Under the pieces are notes generated by a model. That model saw nothing but the letters and a program-made list of their open reading frames with translations, made no database searches and was not told where the DNA came from. A DNA stretch of 64,000 nucleotides from VYFG01 sp965204165 (GTDB lineage Bacteria > Pseudomonadota > Gammaproteobacteria > Arenicellales > Poriferihabitantaceae): the NCBI GenBank assembly GCA_965204165.1, contig OZ241969.1, positions 1,612,001 through 1,676,000 of the forward strand, given 5' to 3'. Numbering within the stretch: position 1 is the first letter of the stretch; the number at the start of each line of letters is the position of its first letter. This document shows, one piece after another, positions 27,145 to 35,271 of the stretch. The position numbers and the translations under genes were made by a program.

Positions 27145-27496
27145 CAGCCAATCCCCGTTCCTGACATCCGGTCGCTCATAATTCCTGTACCCCAGGCTTA
27201 TCTTGATGGTGTGGCAGTGCGGGTGACTGATACCCGTGGGCGGGTTGCCGGAACGATCGGCTGCGGGGAACCCGGTGCCCTCGGGTTCTTCCGCTACTGT
27301 GGGGCGCGCATTGCTGGCGTCGTGGTGCATGAGGCACGTCAAGGCAAATTTGTTCTGATTCGCCCGAAGAGATCGTTACTGCCGTGCTTGGGATTTATCA
27401 CGGATTATTTTGGCCACTTTGGACTGAATTGGCCGCCATGGTGGTTACACCGGGCAGGTTGATGTTCCCGGAGGTGGATTTCCGTTCCGTTGAGGC
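27145..27496. other. Non-coding or decayed sequence between higA and the IS element
   Basis: About 350 bases with no recognisable gene. A short open frame at 27211-27462 has no family resemblance that I recognise and no good ribosome site. It probably represents decayed sequence at a mobile-element boundary. Confidence 0.4.
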
Positions 27497-27554
27497 ATGA
27501 CTGTTCCCGCCCCTGTGTGTTGAGGGGCTGAGGATTCGGGGCCTGGAGGGATGC

Positions 27555-28292
27555 TCAGCCGGTAGCCGGGTATGGCCTGGCGTTGTCGGTCATCTTGAGG
27601 AAGTCGAGCATGCGTCGGGGATTCCTGGCGAGGTGGCGCATGGTTTCGGCGACGGCGAGGCCCCGGCTCTGTATGATGCCGATGGCGAATCGCCTGAGGC
27701 GGGACATGTTCTGGGGACCGTGTCCGGCCCGGATTCGGCTGCGGTCCTCGTCGAAGGTCCAGTCGAGGACATGATGCATGGCCTCGACGGACCAGTGCCC
27801 GCGGTTGAGGGAGAGGATTCGCTCGGGGGAGGCGTCATTTGGGGTCAGGCTGGTGATTCCGTAGGCGATCTCACGGCGTTTCCTGCCGGTTGCGGTTTCG
27901 GTGGTTTCACGCATCACGGCGAAGACCTGTCCGACGTTGGGGAACTGGAGGTAGTGGTTGAGCTTGTCCGAGACCCAGACGGAACGGCGCTCCCGGCGGC
28001 CATGGACGGGTTTGGGGGCCTGGTCGGTGAAGTCCGGCGGACGGCGCTGGATGTGGCGGTCGAGGAGCAGTCGGATATCGGCGAGCAGGTTTTTCTGGTT
28101 GCCCTTGACGGTGAAGAGGTAGTGGGCGCGGCGTCCGTGGAGATAGTCGGCGAGCTTGCGTTGGGTGAGCATGGCATCGGTGGTGATGGTGCATCCTTCG
28201 ATGTCGGAGAGGGTGTCGAGCAGCGGGATGACGATGCCGATCTCGTTGGTGCGTTTGGTTTCGTCATCGGCCCCCGGTTTCAGGCCGACTTT
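27555..28292 (-). CDS. IS transposase, frame 2: C-terminal half of ISAs1 transposase (-1 frame)
   Basis: Joined to frame 1 at 28292 the reading gives KKVGLKPGADDETKRTNEIG, which fits the expected ISAs1 continuation, then the second catalytic Asp in TTDAML and the third acidic residue in HWSVEAMHHVLDW. An internal ATG at 28172 would give only 205 residues lacking the second Asp. A -1 shift on A AAA AAG (28295-28289) would produce a 592-residue transposase. The element may instead carry a frameshift mutation in the homopolymer. Confidence 0.8.
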   Translation of the reverse strand, partial: KVGLKPGADDETKRTNEIGIVIPLLDTLSDIEGCTITTDAMLTQRKLADYLHGRRAHYLFTVKGNQKNLLADIRLLLDRHIQRRPPDFTDQAPKPVHGRRERRSVWVSDKLNHYLQFPNVGQVFAVMRETTETATGRKRREIAYGITSLTPNDASPERILSLNRGHWSVEAMHHVLDWTFDEDRSRIRAGHGPQNMSRLRRFAIGIIQSRGLAVAETMRHLARNPRRMLDFLKMTDNARPYPATG

Positions 28293-28295
28293 TTT
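28267..28295 (-). promoter_or_regulatory. Candidate -1 ribosomal frameshift site in the transposase
   Basis: In the zero frame the codons CAA AAA AAG create the slippery heptamer A AAA AAG at 28295-28289, identical to the E. coli dnaX signal. Directly downstream a perfect 6-bp stem TCGGCC (28288-28283) pairs with GGCCGA (28272-28267) across a 10-base loop. The stem begins closer to the slip site than the usual 5-8 bases, which weakens the case. Confidence 0.5.
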
Positions 28296-29332
28296 TGACT
28301 CCAGGGGATTCCGGTGTGGTGGCCGACGGCGCCGAGCACATGGGGCCGGTTGCCCTGGTCATCGATGGCGCCCCGGATGGTCTTGCCGTCGACGGCAATG
28401 GCGGTGTCCTTTGGGCCATGGACCTGGTGCCACGCCCGCAGGGCGGCATCGAACTGGTCCGGGTCGATGCGGATGAGGACGCTGCGGATGGCGGACAGGC
28501 TGGGCACCTGGTGTCCGCTCCTGGAACGGCGTACGCGGAAACGTTCCAGGACCCTGGGGCTGAGGTCGTCGATCCATTCGCTCATGGCCTTGTAGCCGCG
28601 CATGCCGCAGAGCGTGGCCGCTGCTGCCAATGCCAGCATGGTGGACAGGGCGTGGCGGCGGCCCTGGCGGCGTCGGGGATCGTCGATGTCGCGGAAGAAG
28701 TCGGGCAGGGATCGCATCTGTTCGGCGGTGAGAGTCATCCTGGGTACTCCATGTTGCAGTGTGGTGTCGAGGCAGGGGTCCCGGAGGCGGGCGCGGGCGG
28801 CGCGCGACAGGGGATGGACGAAGACGAGCTTGGGCTTTGCGTGTTCGCTGTAGCCCGGGCCCTCGCGGCCGAAGCCCCGGGTATGCCCGACCTCGATCCA
28901 GTTGGCGGCGCGGTAGACGGTGCCGTGGAAGCGGGCGGGGTCGACGAAGGTCTCCACCAGCAGGAGGCCGTGACCGAAGCGGAGCGGCCAGTCGCGGGCG
29001 AGGCGGCGGGTGCACAGGGAAAGCACGCGCGAGCCGAGGTTGCGCGGTGCGCCGGGCAGGATCAGGAAGCGCGAGTTGTTGGTGATCAGGTGCAGGCGGC
29101 CGAACCGGATGCCGTACTCCCAGCCGATCCACCGGTCCCGGGCGCCGCATTTCAGCGCCGATGCCGAAAACATGGCCAGTGCCAGCCAGCGCCCCCGGTG
29201 ATGGGCCACATAGCGCAGCGTCTCGCCCCGCGCCGGCACCGAGCCGAGATAGTGATGCGCCTGCATCAGGTCCCGGAACCGGGGTTCATCTGTTGCCGGC
29301 ACGATGTCTACCGACACCTCTGAAAGGTCCAC
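28280..29332 (-). CDS. IS transposase, frame 1: DUF4338 domain plus N-terminal half of ISAs1 transposase
   Basis: 350 residues. Residues 1 to about 190 form a DUF4338 domain (FRDLMQAHHYLGS, GWEYGIRFGRLHLITNNSRF, VETFVDPARFHGTVYRAANW). From about residue 199 (MTLTAEQMRSLPDFFRDIDD) the ISAs1/H-repeat transposase begins, including the first catalytic Asp in AVDGKTIRG. The frame ends at TGA 28280-28282 immediately after a run of seven A residues. The continuation is in the -1 frame. DUF4338 is also the domain of the DruA protein of Druantia defence, but here it belongs to the transposon. Confidence 0.85.
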   Translation of the reverse strand: MDLSEVSVDIVPATDEPRFRDLMQAHHYLGSVPARGETLRYVAHHRGRWLALAMFSASALKCGARDRWIGWEYGIRFGRLHLITNNSRFLILPGAPRNLGSRVLSLCTRRLARDWPLRFGHGLLLVETFVDPARFHGTVYRAANWIEVGHTRGFGREGPGYSEHAKPKLVFVHPLSRAARARLRDPCLDTTLQHGVPRMTLTAEQMRSLPDFFRDIDDPRRRQGRRHALSTMLALAAAATLCGMRGYKAMSEWIDDLSPRVLERFRVRRSRSGHQVPSLSAIRSVLIRIDPDQFDAALRAWHQVHGPKDTAIAVDGKTIRGAIDDQGNRPHVLGAVGHHTGIPWSQKKSA

Positions 29333-29526
29333 CTTGCGTATGTCCGTCTGATGGTCTTGTGACGGGATTTATACCAGTACCCGGGGGAAAAGTCCAGTGT
29401 TTGGGGTAAGTCCTTTGACCGGAAGAAAAAACTCTGCAGAAAAGAATTACCCTGTGAGGCACGTCGAAGCGGCTTTATTGCGTTGCAATCATGGCGTAAA
29501 TTAGGGCGCTGTACCCATCGGGAGAC

Positions 29527-29775
29527 ATGAATATGGCAAGCATCACGATCCGCAATATCGACGACGATGTGAAGACGCGGCTACGTGTGCGGGCCGCAGG
29601 CAACGGCCGTTCTATGGAAGAGGAAGTCCGGGTGATTCTGAGAAATGCAGTAGAACCGAAGATGGCGCACCGGAATCTCGCGAGCTCCATACGGGCCCGG
29701 ATCACGCCTCTCGGTGGCGTGAACCTGGAGTTGCCGCCGCGTGGGTCGGAGCATGAACCGCCCTCCTTCGATTGA
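29527..29775 (+). CDS. FitA-like ribbon-helix-helix antitoxin
   Basis: 82 residues starting MNMASITIRNIDDDVKTRLR, an Arc/FitA-type ribbon-helix-helix, followed by the NGRSMEEEVRVILRNAV helix. It would bind DNA as a dimer and neutralise a VapC/FitB PIN-domain toxin whose gene normally overlaps or follows. A ribosome site GGGAG precedes the start. Only a short stub resembling the toxin N-terminus follows, so this is an orphan antitoxin. The region after residue 50 is proline-rich and less conserved. Confidence 0.82.
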   Translation: MNMASITIRNIDDDVKTRLRVRAAGNGRSMEEEVRVILRNAVEPKMAHRNLASSIRARITPLGGVNLELPPRGSEHEPPSFD

Positions 29776-29784
29776 GCCGACGCC

Positions 29785-29820
29785 ATGGTTGTACTGCTGA
29801 ACACCAAATATCATCTCCGA
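29785..29820 (+). pseudogene. N-terminal stub of a FitB/VapC PIN toxin
   Basis: Nine bases after the antitoxin stop, an ATG opens the sequence MVVLLNTKYHL, which resembles the PIN-toxin start M-V-V-L-L-D-T-N-V. The expected first catalytic Asp appears as Asn and the similarity ends after about 10 residues. The remaining frame to 29988 shows no PIN features. Interpreted as a deleted toxin. Confidence 0.45.
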
Positions 29821-29980
29821 TTCCTCACGTCCGTTGCCGGAGTTGGCGGCGGAGAGATGAATGGGAAAATGTCCGGCGATCGACCCGGGGTACAGCAAGC
29901 CCCGCCGTTCAGGGCAGGGAAGGGTAGCGCAGACGGAAAGCGTCCTGTCATCGACAGGCTGGTTGCATGCAGGCAGGAGG

Positions 29981-30009
29981 TTGTATAACGTCACGGCCGG
30001 TAGTAAAAT
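29981..30009 (+). promoter_or_regulatory. Promoter upstream of the NYN gene leader
   Basis: -35 TTGTAT (29981-29986) and -10 TAAAAT (30004-30009) are separated by 17 bases; transcription would start near 30016. Confidence 0.5.
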
Positions 30010-30015
30010 TGAAGC

Positions 30016-30080
30016 CTAGATACCCGCCGGACAGCGTGCTGTCGGCTCAGGGGCCGCTCAATGAGCGGCCCTTGCTTTTT
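30016..30080 (+). ncRNA. Structured leader or small RNA ending in an intrinsic terminator
   Basis: From the predicted start a transcript of about 65 bases would contain hairpin 1 (GACAG/CTGTC, 30030-30034 with 30039-30043) and hairpin 2 (GGGCCGCT/AGCGGCCC, 30051-30058 with 30064-30071) followed by TTGCTTTTT. It ends 12 bases before the NYN-domain start codon, so it may act as an attenuator or a free small RNA. Function is inference. Confidence 0.5.
30051..30080 (+). terminator. Intrinsic terminator just upstream of the NYN gene
   Basis: 8-bp GC-rich stem, 5-base loop CAATG, then TTGCTTTTT. This is the best rho-independent terminator seen in the window. Confidence 0.7.
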
Positions 30081-30092
30081 CCGGAGGCATGA

Positions 30093-30869
30093 ATGACAAG
30101 AACAAGGGTTTATGTCGACGGTTTCAACCTCTATTACGGAGCGCTGAAGGGAACACGGTACAAATGGCTGGACCCGGTTCGCCTCAGCACACGGTTGCTC
30201 CCCCGGGAATGCGTGATCGAGAAAGTGCTCTTTTTCACAGCGCGCGTGTCCGGCATATCCGACCCCGGCGCATCCGGCCGGCAACAGGTCTATTTGAACG
30301 CGCTTCGTACGCTTCCGGAAGTCGAGGTGCAATTCGGGAATTTCATCGCCAAGACGACCTGGCGGCCACTCGCCAACCTGCCGGTAGCCAATCGAAAAAT
30401 TGATACGCCAAGCCCGTTGATCCTGGGTGAAGGAAATTACCCGGTGACCGGGGGGAGAGGACGGGCGACCCTGCCTGTCGGCAGTTATCCCGCCCCTGGT
30501 TCCAGAAGCAAGAAGCGGAAAAAGGCTCCAGCGCCGTTGCCGGATGCATTGATTGCGGAATTCCACACGATGGAGGAAAAGGGCTCTGACGTGAACCTCG
30601 CGGCGCATCTTCTGAACGATGCATGGAAAGGGCTTTTCGACGTTGCGGCTGTGATTTCGAATGATACTGACCTGGTGACGCCGATACGCATGGTGGTTGC
30701 TGAGCGGGGCAAGCCGGTGTACATCGTGTGTCCGGGCCGCTGGCAGGTTGCCCCCAAGCTAAGTCAGGCGGCGACATATGTCAGGCATATTCGAGAATCG
30801 ATTCTGAAGGTATCGCAGTTTCCGGACCGGCTGCCGGGAACGAGGATCGTCAAACCCACAAGCTGGTGA
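30093..30869 (+). CDS. NYN-domain (LabA/DUF88-like) putative ribonuclease
   Basis: 258 residues with PIN-like acidic residues: YVDGFNLYYG near the N-terminus (Asp9), EEKGSDVNLAAHLL near residue 160, and VISNDTDLVTPI near residue 190. A proline/lysine-rich insertion (about residues 110-150) splits the domain, and the C-terminus is basic. The ribosome site CGGAGG precedes two candidate ATGs (30089 out of frame, 30093 in frame). NYN proteins are metal-dependent RNases found in RNA processing and in accessory loci. The terminator just upstream makes regulated expression likely. Confidence 0.85.
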   Translation: MTRTRVYVDGFNLYYGALKGTRYKWLDPVRLSTRLLPRECVIEKVLFFTARVSGISDPGASGRQQVYLNALRTLPEVEVQFGNFIAKTTWRPLANLPVANRKIDTPSPLILGEGNYPVTGGRGRATLPVGSYPAPGSRSKKRKKAPAPLPDALIAEFHTMEEKGSDVNLAAHLLNDAWKGLFDVAAVISNDTDLVTPIRMVVAERGKPVYIVCPGRWQVAPKLSQAATYVRHIRESILKVSQFPDRLPGTRIVKPTSW

Positions 30870-31089
30870 GGGAATGCGAAATGAAATCCATACAACCCGG
30901 AATCAGTGTTTCATGCATCGTAATGGGGGGTTCGCGATTCTGTGATCCCGGCATGGTACAGCCAATGGTTAGAAATGCTTGTCCGGGACTTCTGGAGTCG
31001 GCTTACCCTACCGGAGTGTGATCATTGCTGGTTTCTTGGATGCGAAAGTGAAAGCCGCGTGAATAATAATATATTGATAAATAACCAAA

Positions 31090-32040
31090 TCATTCATCCT
31101 GAACCAAGTCGGCACAGTAGTCCTTCTCCGGCGCGGCCGGGGTAAACCACAGGTAGTCGGCACTGGCGGTAGACACCTCGTCGTAGTCACCGGGCATGGT
31201 CAGGCCCGGTTCCACTTCCCTGAGTAGCAGGATGGCCGATTCGGCTTCGGAATCCAGGAAGCCGATGTGTGCGGGCACCCCGAGGTCCCGCCGCGTATGA
31301 AAACCGCCGGCTACTAGGATCGAGCGCGTCGGCGGCCCGGCATCGCCGGTGCCGAGCATCGCGTGCGCCATGGATGCGTCCCGCGCAGCCTGGATGGTGA
31401 TCATCGGACCAAGGGATTCCCGGGGCATGACTTCGCAGTGGGACACATAGAGCCGTTCACGAACGGCTTCCCGCCCGGCATGGCCGAGCACGCCGTGCGA
31501 GGCGAACCTGGGATCGTCGTCCAGCCACCCGGCTTCCCCGCTGTACAAGGCCCCGATCCGTTCCCGGTCGATGTTCCCGGCAACGATTGCGCCGCCTCGT
31601 TCCAGTACGGTCCGGATGAGGGGTCCGTAATCCGGCCATGGCCACCGGTCAGGCCAGGACAGCTTGTCCCGGATCACCTCCATCGCATCGCCACGCTTCA
31701 GTGTCTCAATCAACGGCTGCTGGCTTTCATCCATCATCTCGAACACCACGCGCGTGCGGTTATCGACCAGCCGACCGAGTAACCGCCGCTCGATGAGGTG
31801 GTGTTCATCGTTGTCGTGCTTTTCCCCCACCAGCACAAGACGAAAACCCCGAAGCCGTTCCACCAGTGCCGGCTCGTCGACAAACGCATCGCGTTTCACG
31901 TCGAAGATCCGGCCGGACAGCGGGTGATCCGCAAAACGCATGGCCGCAGTATCGCCGGCGAGGACCGCGCCGGGCGGGTTCGCTGCCAGCAGGAAGATCG
32001 TCAGGAGGCTGACCAGCCGGAGTTTTGCAAGTGATTTCAC
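31090..32040 (-). CDS. ChaN-family (Tiki/EreA-like fold) secreted protein
   Basis: 316 residues from a GTG start that overlaps the TGA of the upstream EamA gene (GTGA), indicating translational coupling. It has an N-terminal signal sequence (MKSLAKLRLVSLLTIFLL). Conserved ChaN elements are VLVGEKHDNDEHHLIERRLL and VFEMMDESQQ near residues 70-110 and SILVAGGFHTRRDLG near 245. ChaN relatives bind haem and are implicated in iron uptake. No Cys lipobox is evident near the cleavage region (AVLAGD), so it may be periplasmic. Confidence 0.82.
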   Translation of the reverse strand: MKSLAKLRLVSLLTIFLLAANPPGAVLAGDTAAMRFADHPLSGRIFDVKRDAFVDEPALVERLRGFRLVLVGEKHDNDEHHLIERRLLGRLVDNRTRVVFEMMDESQQPLIETLKRGDAMEVIRDKLSWPDRWPWPDYGPLIRTVLERGGAIVAGNIDRERIGALYSGEAGWLDDDPRFASHGVLGHAGREAVRERLYVSHCEVMPRESLGPMITIQAARDASMAHAMLGTGDAGPPTRSILVAGGFHTRRDLGVPAHIGFLDSEAESAILLLREVEPGLTMPGDYDEVSTASADYLWFTPAAPEKDYCADLVQDE

Positions 32041-32915
32041 GAACGCATGGCCCGCAGGGAAATCCAGACGCCCGACAATACCAGAGCCACGGCCAGAAGA
32101 AAGGAGCCCCCCATGAGTTCACCCAGCAGCAGCGCTGCCAGTATCACGCCGGATACAGGCTGGAGGAACTGCATCAGTCCCAGCCTGGCGATTCCTCCCC
32201 GGCCAAGTGCCCAGTACCAAAGGACATAGCCGACGATGGTGACAGCCAGGGCCTGGTACAGAAGACCCGTCCATGCACGTGCTGATACAGCCAGTGCCGC
32301 CGGATCCGGTATCACCAGGAATACCAGCGGCAGCAGCAGGAGTGCGGTGAGTCCTGCCCCCCAGAAAGTGACGCCTGTAGCCGGGTACCCGGTCTGCTGC
32401 AGCCGGGCCCCTGCGACGTACCCGAGGGATGCGAAGAGGTTTCCCGTCAGCACCACCAGGTCCCCTGCCAGGCTGGCCTGGCCGGCGGCGCCCGCGTCCC
32501 GGCCGAAAATCAGCACGGCCTCTCCCACCATGGTCACCAGCACACCCAGCCACCATAAGCGTGATGGCCAAAGTCGGTCCCAGGCGCTCGCGATGGCCGC
32601 GGTGAACACGGGCAGGGCCGCGAGGATGATGGTGGCATGGTTGGCCGAGGTCATGCGCACCCCGATGGTAAACAGCAGCGGGAACAGGATGAATCCACAG
32701 GTTGCGGACACCGCCAGCAGGCGACGCTGCGCCGAAAGCAAGGGCAGGGGCAGGCGTATCACCAGGGCAAGGGCCACTGCTGCCAGTCCGCCGATCAGTG
32801 TGCGCAGATACGCCACCGCCACCGGGTCGATTTCCGCCACGGCGATCTTGGTGGCGACGGGAGAGGCACCCCAGATGACGACGGCAGCGAGGGCCGCGAG
32901 GTAAATTGTCGGCAT
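32037..32915 (-). CDS. EamA/DMT-superfamily transporter
   Basis: 292 residues from the ATG at 32915, chosen because the first membrane helix starts at once (MPTIYLAALAAVVIWGASPV). Ten hydrophobic segments are arranged as two EamA repeats; the second-repeat signature AVTIVGYVLWYWALGRGGIA and LQPVSGVILAALLLGE are visible. It is probably a metabolite exporter. It is coupled to the ChaN-like gene by a 4-base overlap. Confidence 0.9.
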   Translation of the reverse strand: MPTIYLAALAAVVIWGASPVATKIAVAEIDPVAVAYLRTLIGGLAAVALALVIRLPLPLLSAQRRLLAVSATCGFILFPLLFTIGVRMTSANHATIILAALPVFTAAIASAWDRLWPSRLWWLGVLVTMVGEAVLIFGRDAGAAGQASLAGDLVVLTGNLFASLGYVAGARLQQTGYPATGVTFWGAGLTALLLLPLVFLVIPDPAALAVSARAWTGLLYQALAVTIVGYVLWYWALGRGGIARLGLMQFLQPVSGVILAALLLGELMGGSFLLAVALVLSGVWISLRAMRS

Positions 32916-33293
32916 GGGAAATCCGCTACGCGCCCGGGGTCCGGCAGACCGGTGCGATGGCGGCATCCCGGCTCAGATGCATGCGTCTGCCCCGGCAGAA
33001 AACCGGTGTTGCATTCGCCGCTGCCCCAGGCTCCCGAATGTCCATCTGGGGTTCATGCGATGTGACTGCACGCGCATTAGGATTCCATCCGACGGTGTCG
33101 CCACTCAGGCAAGGAACTGCCCCGGGGAAGTCTCCCCACTGGCGATGGAAGGGCATCAACGGTGTATACCGCAAATCACGGAAGGCGGCGCCGGGTACCG
33201 GATGGTTATATGCCGGGCAGCGTCAAAATCCGGATGAGCCCGGCCCGTGAATCCGGCCGGATCCCGCGGAAACGAACGCCGCGACAACGGGGT
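32916..33293. other. Intergenic region, nothing recognised
   Basis: 378 bases between the EamA start and the doeB stop, both minus strand. No gene, clear promoter or terminator can be supported, although a promoter for the EamA-ChaN pair must lie here. Confidence 0.4.
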
Positions 33294-34322
33294 TCAGCAG
33301 ACGACACCGATCACCCCCAGGCAATCCCCGACCTGTACCAGGCCGGGGAAGTGGCGGCCGGCGAGAATCCCGTGGCGGCGCGCGGTGTATTCCACGGGCG
33401 GCACGCCGGTGCGGTCCAGTGGCCAGATCCGCGCGATCACGTCGTCCCGGGCCACAACCGAACCGAGATCGACCACCGGGTCCAGCAGCCCGGCATGTTC
33501 CGAGAACACGTAGCAGTCTCCATCCGGCATGTCGAGGAAGGTGCTTTCGGCGATGTCCGGCTCGCCCCCGAGGATGCCCGCGTGGATCAGGAAATTGCGC
33601 ACCCCCTTGCGTGCGATTCCCACGGTGCGGGCGGTCGGGGTGCCGCCCCCTCCCAGCTCAGTCGAGACGAACACCTTGCCCTGGTCCTCCACCGCGGTGT
33701 CGTACATGCCGGCGCTGTCGATTTCCAGCATCATCATGGAGTACGGTGCGTTGAACGCTTGCATGGCGGCCACGCACGCCGCTTCCTGGGTCTTGTCATC
33801 CAGGATGTGGGCGGCGGCGAAGGGGACGAACTCCAGGGTCTTGCCGCCGGAATGGATGTCCAGCACGAAGTCCGCCTGAGGAATCAGCGTACGCTGGAAG
33901 TAATCCGCGATGATCTCCGTGATGCTGCCGTCGGGGCGCCCGGGAAAGGCGCGATTGAGGTTACCGCCATCAATCGGGGAGGTTCTCCTGCCGGCACGAA
34001 AGGCGGGATAGTTGAACGCTGGAACGATGAGGACACGGCCGCAAACGTCCGCCGGGTCCAGTTCCAGCGCCAGGTGCTGCAACGCCACGGGTCCCTCGTA
34101 CTCGTCGCCATGGTTCGCCCCGGTGAGGATGGCCGTGGGACCATCCCCGTTCCGGATCACGCTGATCGGGGTCATCACCTGTCCCCATGCCGAGTCGTCA
34201 CGACTGTGGGGCAGGCGCAGGAAACCGTGGTGGACGCCATCCCGGTCCAGGGGAATGGTGCAACTGGCGGGATTGGATTTCACATCTGCAATCAATGGTC
34301 CGGTTGGGGCCCGTCCGGTCAC
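33294..34322 (-). CDS. doeB: N-alpha-acetyl-L-2,4-diaminobutyrate deacetylase DoeB
   Basis: 342 residues of the succinylglutamate desuccinylase/aspartoacylase family. The zinc-site segment GANHGDEYEGP (about residues 68-78) and the later HSGGKTLEFVPFAAAH supply the His/Glu/His ligands. The overall sequence matches what I know of DoeB, which removes acetate from N-alpha-acetyl-diaminobutyrate after ectoine ring opening. The partner DoeA is encoded at 37176-38363 with three unrelated genes between. Closely related deacylases act on other acyl-amino acids, so the substrate is inferred partly from the presence of doeA. Confidence 0.82.
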   Translation of the reverse strand: MTGRAPTGPLIADVKSNPASCTIPLDRDGVHHGFLRLPHSRDDSAWGQVMTPISVIRNGDGPTAILTGANHGDEYEGPVALQHLALELDPADVCGRVLIVPAFNYPAFRAGRRTSPIDGGNLNRAFPGRPDGSITEIIADYFQRTLIPQADFVLDIHSGGKTLEFVPFAAAHILDDKTQEAACVAAMQAFNAPYSMMMLEIDSAGMYDTAVEDQGKVFVSTELGGGGTPTARTVGIARKGVRNFLIHAGILGGEPDIAESTFLDMPDGDCYVFSEHAGLLDPVVDLGSVVARDDVIARIWPLDRTGVPPVEYTARRHGILAGRHFPGLVQVGDCLGVIGVVC

Positions 34323-34550
34323 GGTGGCATCAATCCGGATCCTGGCACAAGCCGGATTCTACTGTGCAAGGGCCCGCCCTGTCCGCAGCGGTACAGGGGC
34401 TGTGGGTCAGGATCTTCCGGCACGGGGAAGACCCCGCGCCATGCGGTACCATTGGCGCCTGGCTTCCGGACCGGGTTGGACAGGCAGTGCCGGATACTCG
34501 ATCAACCCGGTCCGTATAGTTGAACAACCCGGACAACACAGACAGCACGG

Positions 34551-35105
34551 TTGGGCAAGAAAAACATCACGGGGACCGCGGAGTTTTCGGCGGACCGGGT
34601 CTACCGGTACTCACTCGGCCGTGTCTGGAGCCGTGGGTCCCCGCATCTGGTCATCATCGGCCTGAATCCGTCCACTGCGGACGACAGGAGAGATGATCCC
34701 ACGATCCGGCGGTGCGTGGGGTTCGCCAGGCAATTCGGCTATGGGGGGCTGAAGGTGGTCAACCTGTTCGCGTACCGCTCCACGGAGCCGGACGCGCTCA
34801 GGCACGCCGCCGACCCGGTGGGTCCGGACAATTCCCTTGCGATCCGAAAGGCCGTCGGGGATTGCCTGTGCAGTCCTCCGGTGCCAGGAGGCACGGCCCG
34901 GGCCCGCGTGCTGTGCGCCTGGGGCGCCCACGGGGTGTACCTGGACCAGGACCTGGCGGTGATGGATTGGCTGGACGGACTCGACATCGAGACGGTGTGT
35001 CTCGGCGTCACGAACAACGGCTCTCCGAAACACCCGCTCTACCTGCCCGGCGGCGTCACCCCCCTGCCGTACCTCGGCAGGGCAGCATCCCGCCAATCCC
35101 GCTGA
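34551..35105 (+). CDS. DUF1643 protein
   Basis: 184 residues from a TTG start; no ATG lies before the conserved region. DUF1643 features include RVYRYSLGRVW, HLVIIGLNPSTADDRRDDPTI, VVNLFAYRSTEPDAL and GVTNNGSPKHPLYLP. The family is of unknown function and is often found in phage and accessory regions. It is divergent from doeB with a 228-base gap. The start is the weakest part of the call. Confidence 0.78.
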   Translation: MGKKNITGTAEFSADRVYRYSLGRVWSRGSPHLVIIGLNPSTADDRRDDPTIRRCVGFARQFGYGGLKVVNLFAYRSTEPDALRHAADPVGPDNSLAIRKAVGDCLCSPPVPGGTARARVLCAWGAHGVYLDQDLAVMDWLDGLDIETVCLGVTNNGSPKHPLYLPGGVTPLPYLGRAASRQSR

Positions 35106-35271
35106 CCCTGGCGGGGCCGGCCTCTCCCCGGCCCCACTTCCGGTTCCCAGCCGGCCATAGAAAGGGCGGCTCGCTCCGCACATGGTCGTGTGACAGAATC
35201 ACGGGTGCGCGGCACCCCGTCCGGTGCCATTCCTGAATTCACGACCCGGAGACCGGCACCCGGTTCCAGCC

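Larger units (their letters stand above)
27497..29397 (-). mobile_element. ISAs1-family insertion sequence with DUF4338-fused transposase
   Basis: The transposase frames occupy 27555-29332. Approximate ends are suggested by partly matching sequences: ACTGTTCCCGCCC at about 27501 and, on the other strand, ACTTTTCCCCCGG ending near 29393, giving an imperfect inverted repeat. I could not find a convincing target-site duplication, so the boundaries are tentative. The element sits in a stretch of toxin-antitoxin remnants. Confidence 0.5.
29776..30092 (+). other. Region between orphan antitoxin and NYN gene
   Basis: 317 bases. It contains the toxin stub, an additional hairpin CCTGTC-ATC-GACAGG (29944-29958), and the promoter-leader-terminator unit described separately. 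Confidence 0.55.

Noticed and set aside
27211..27462. 84-codon open frame before the IS element
   Set aside because: No family resemblance, no ribosome site, and it sits in sequence that looks decayed.
28280..29332. Druantia-type defence system based on the DUF4338 domain
   Set aside because: The domain is fused in frame to an ISAs1 transposase and none of the other Druantia genes (large helicase DruE and partners) is nearby.
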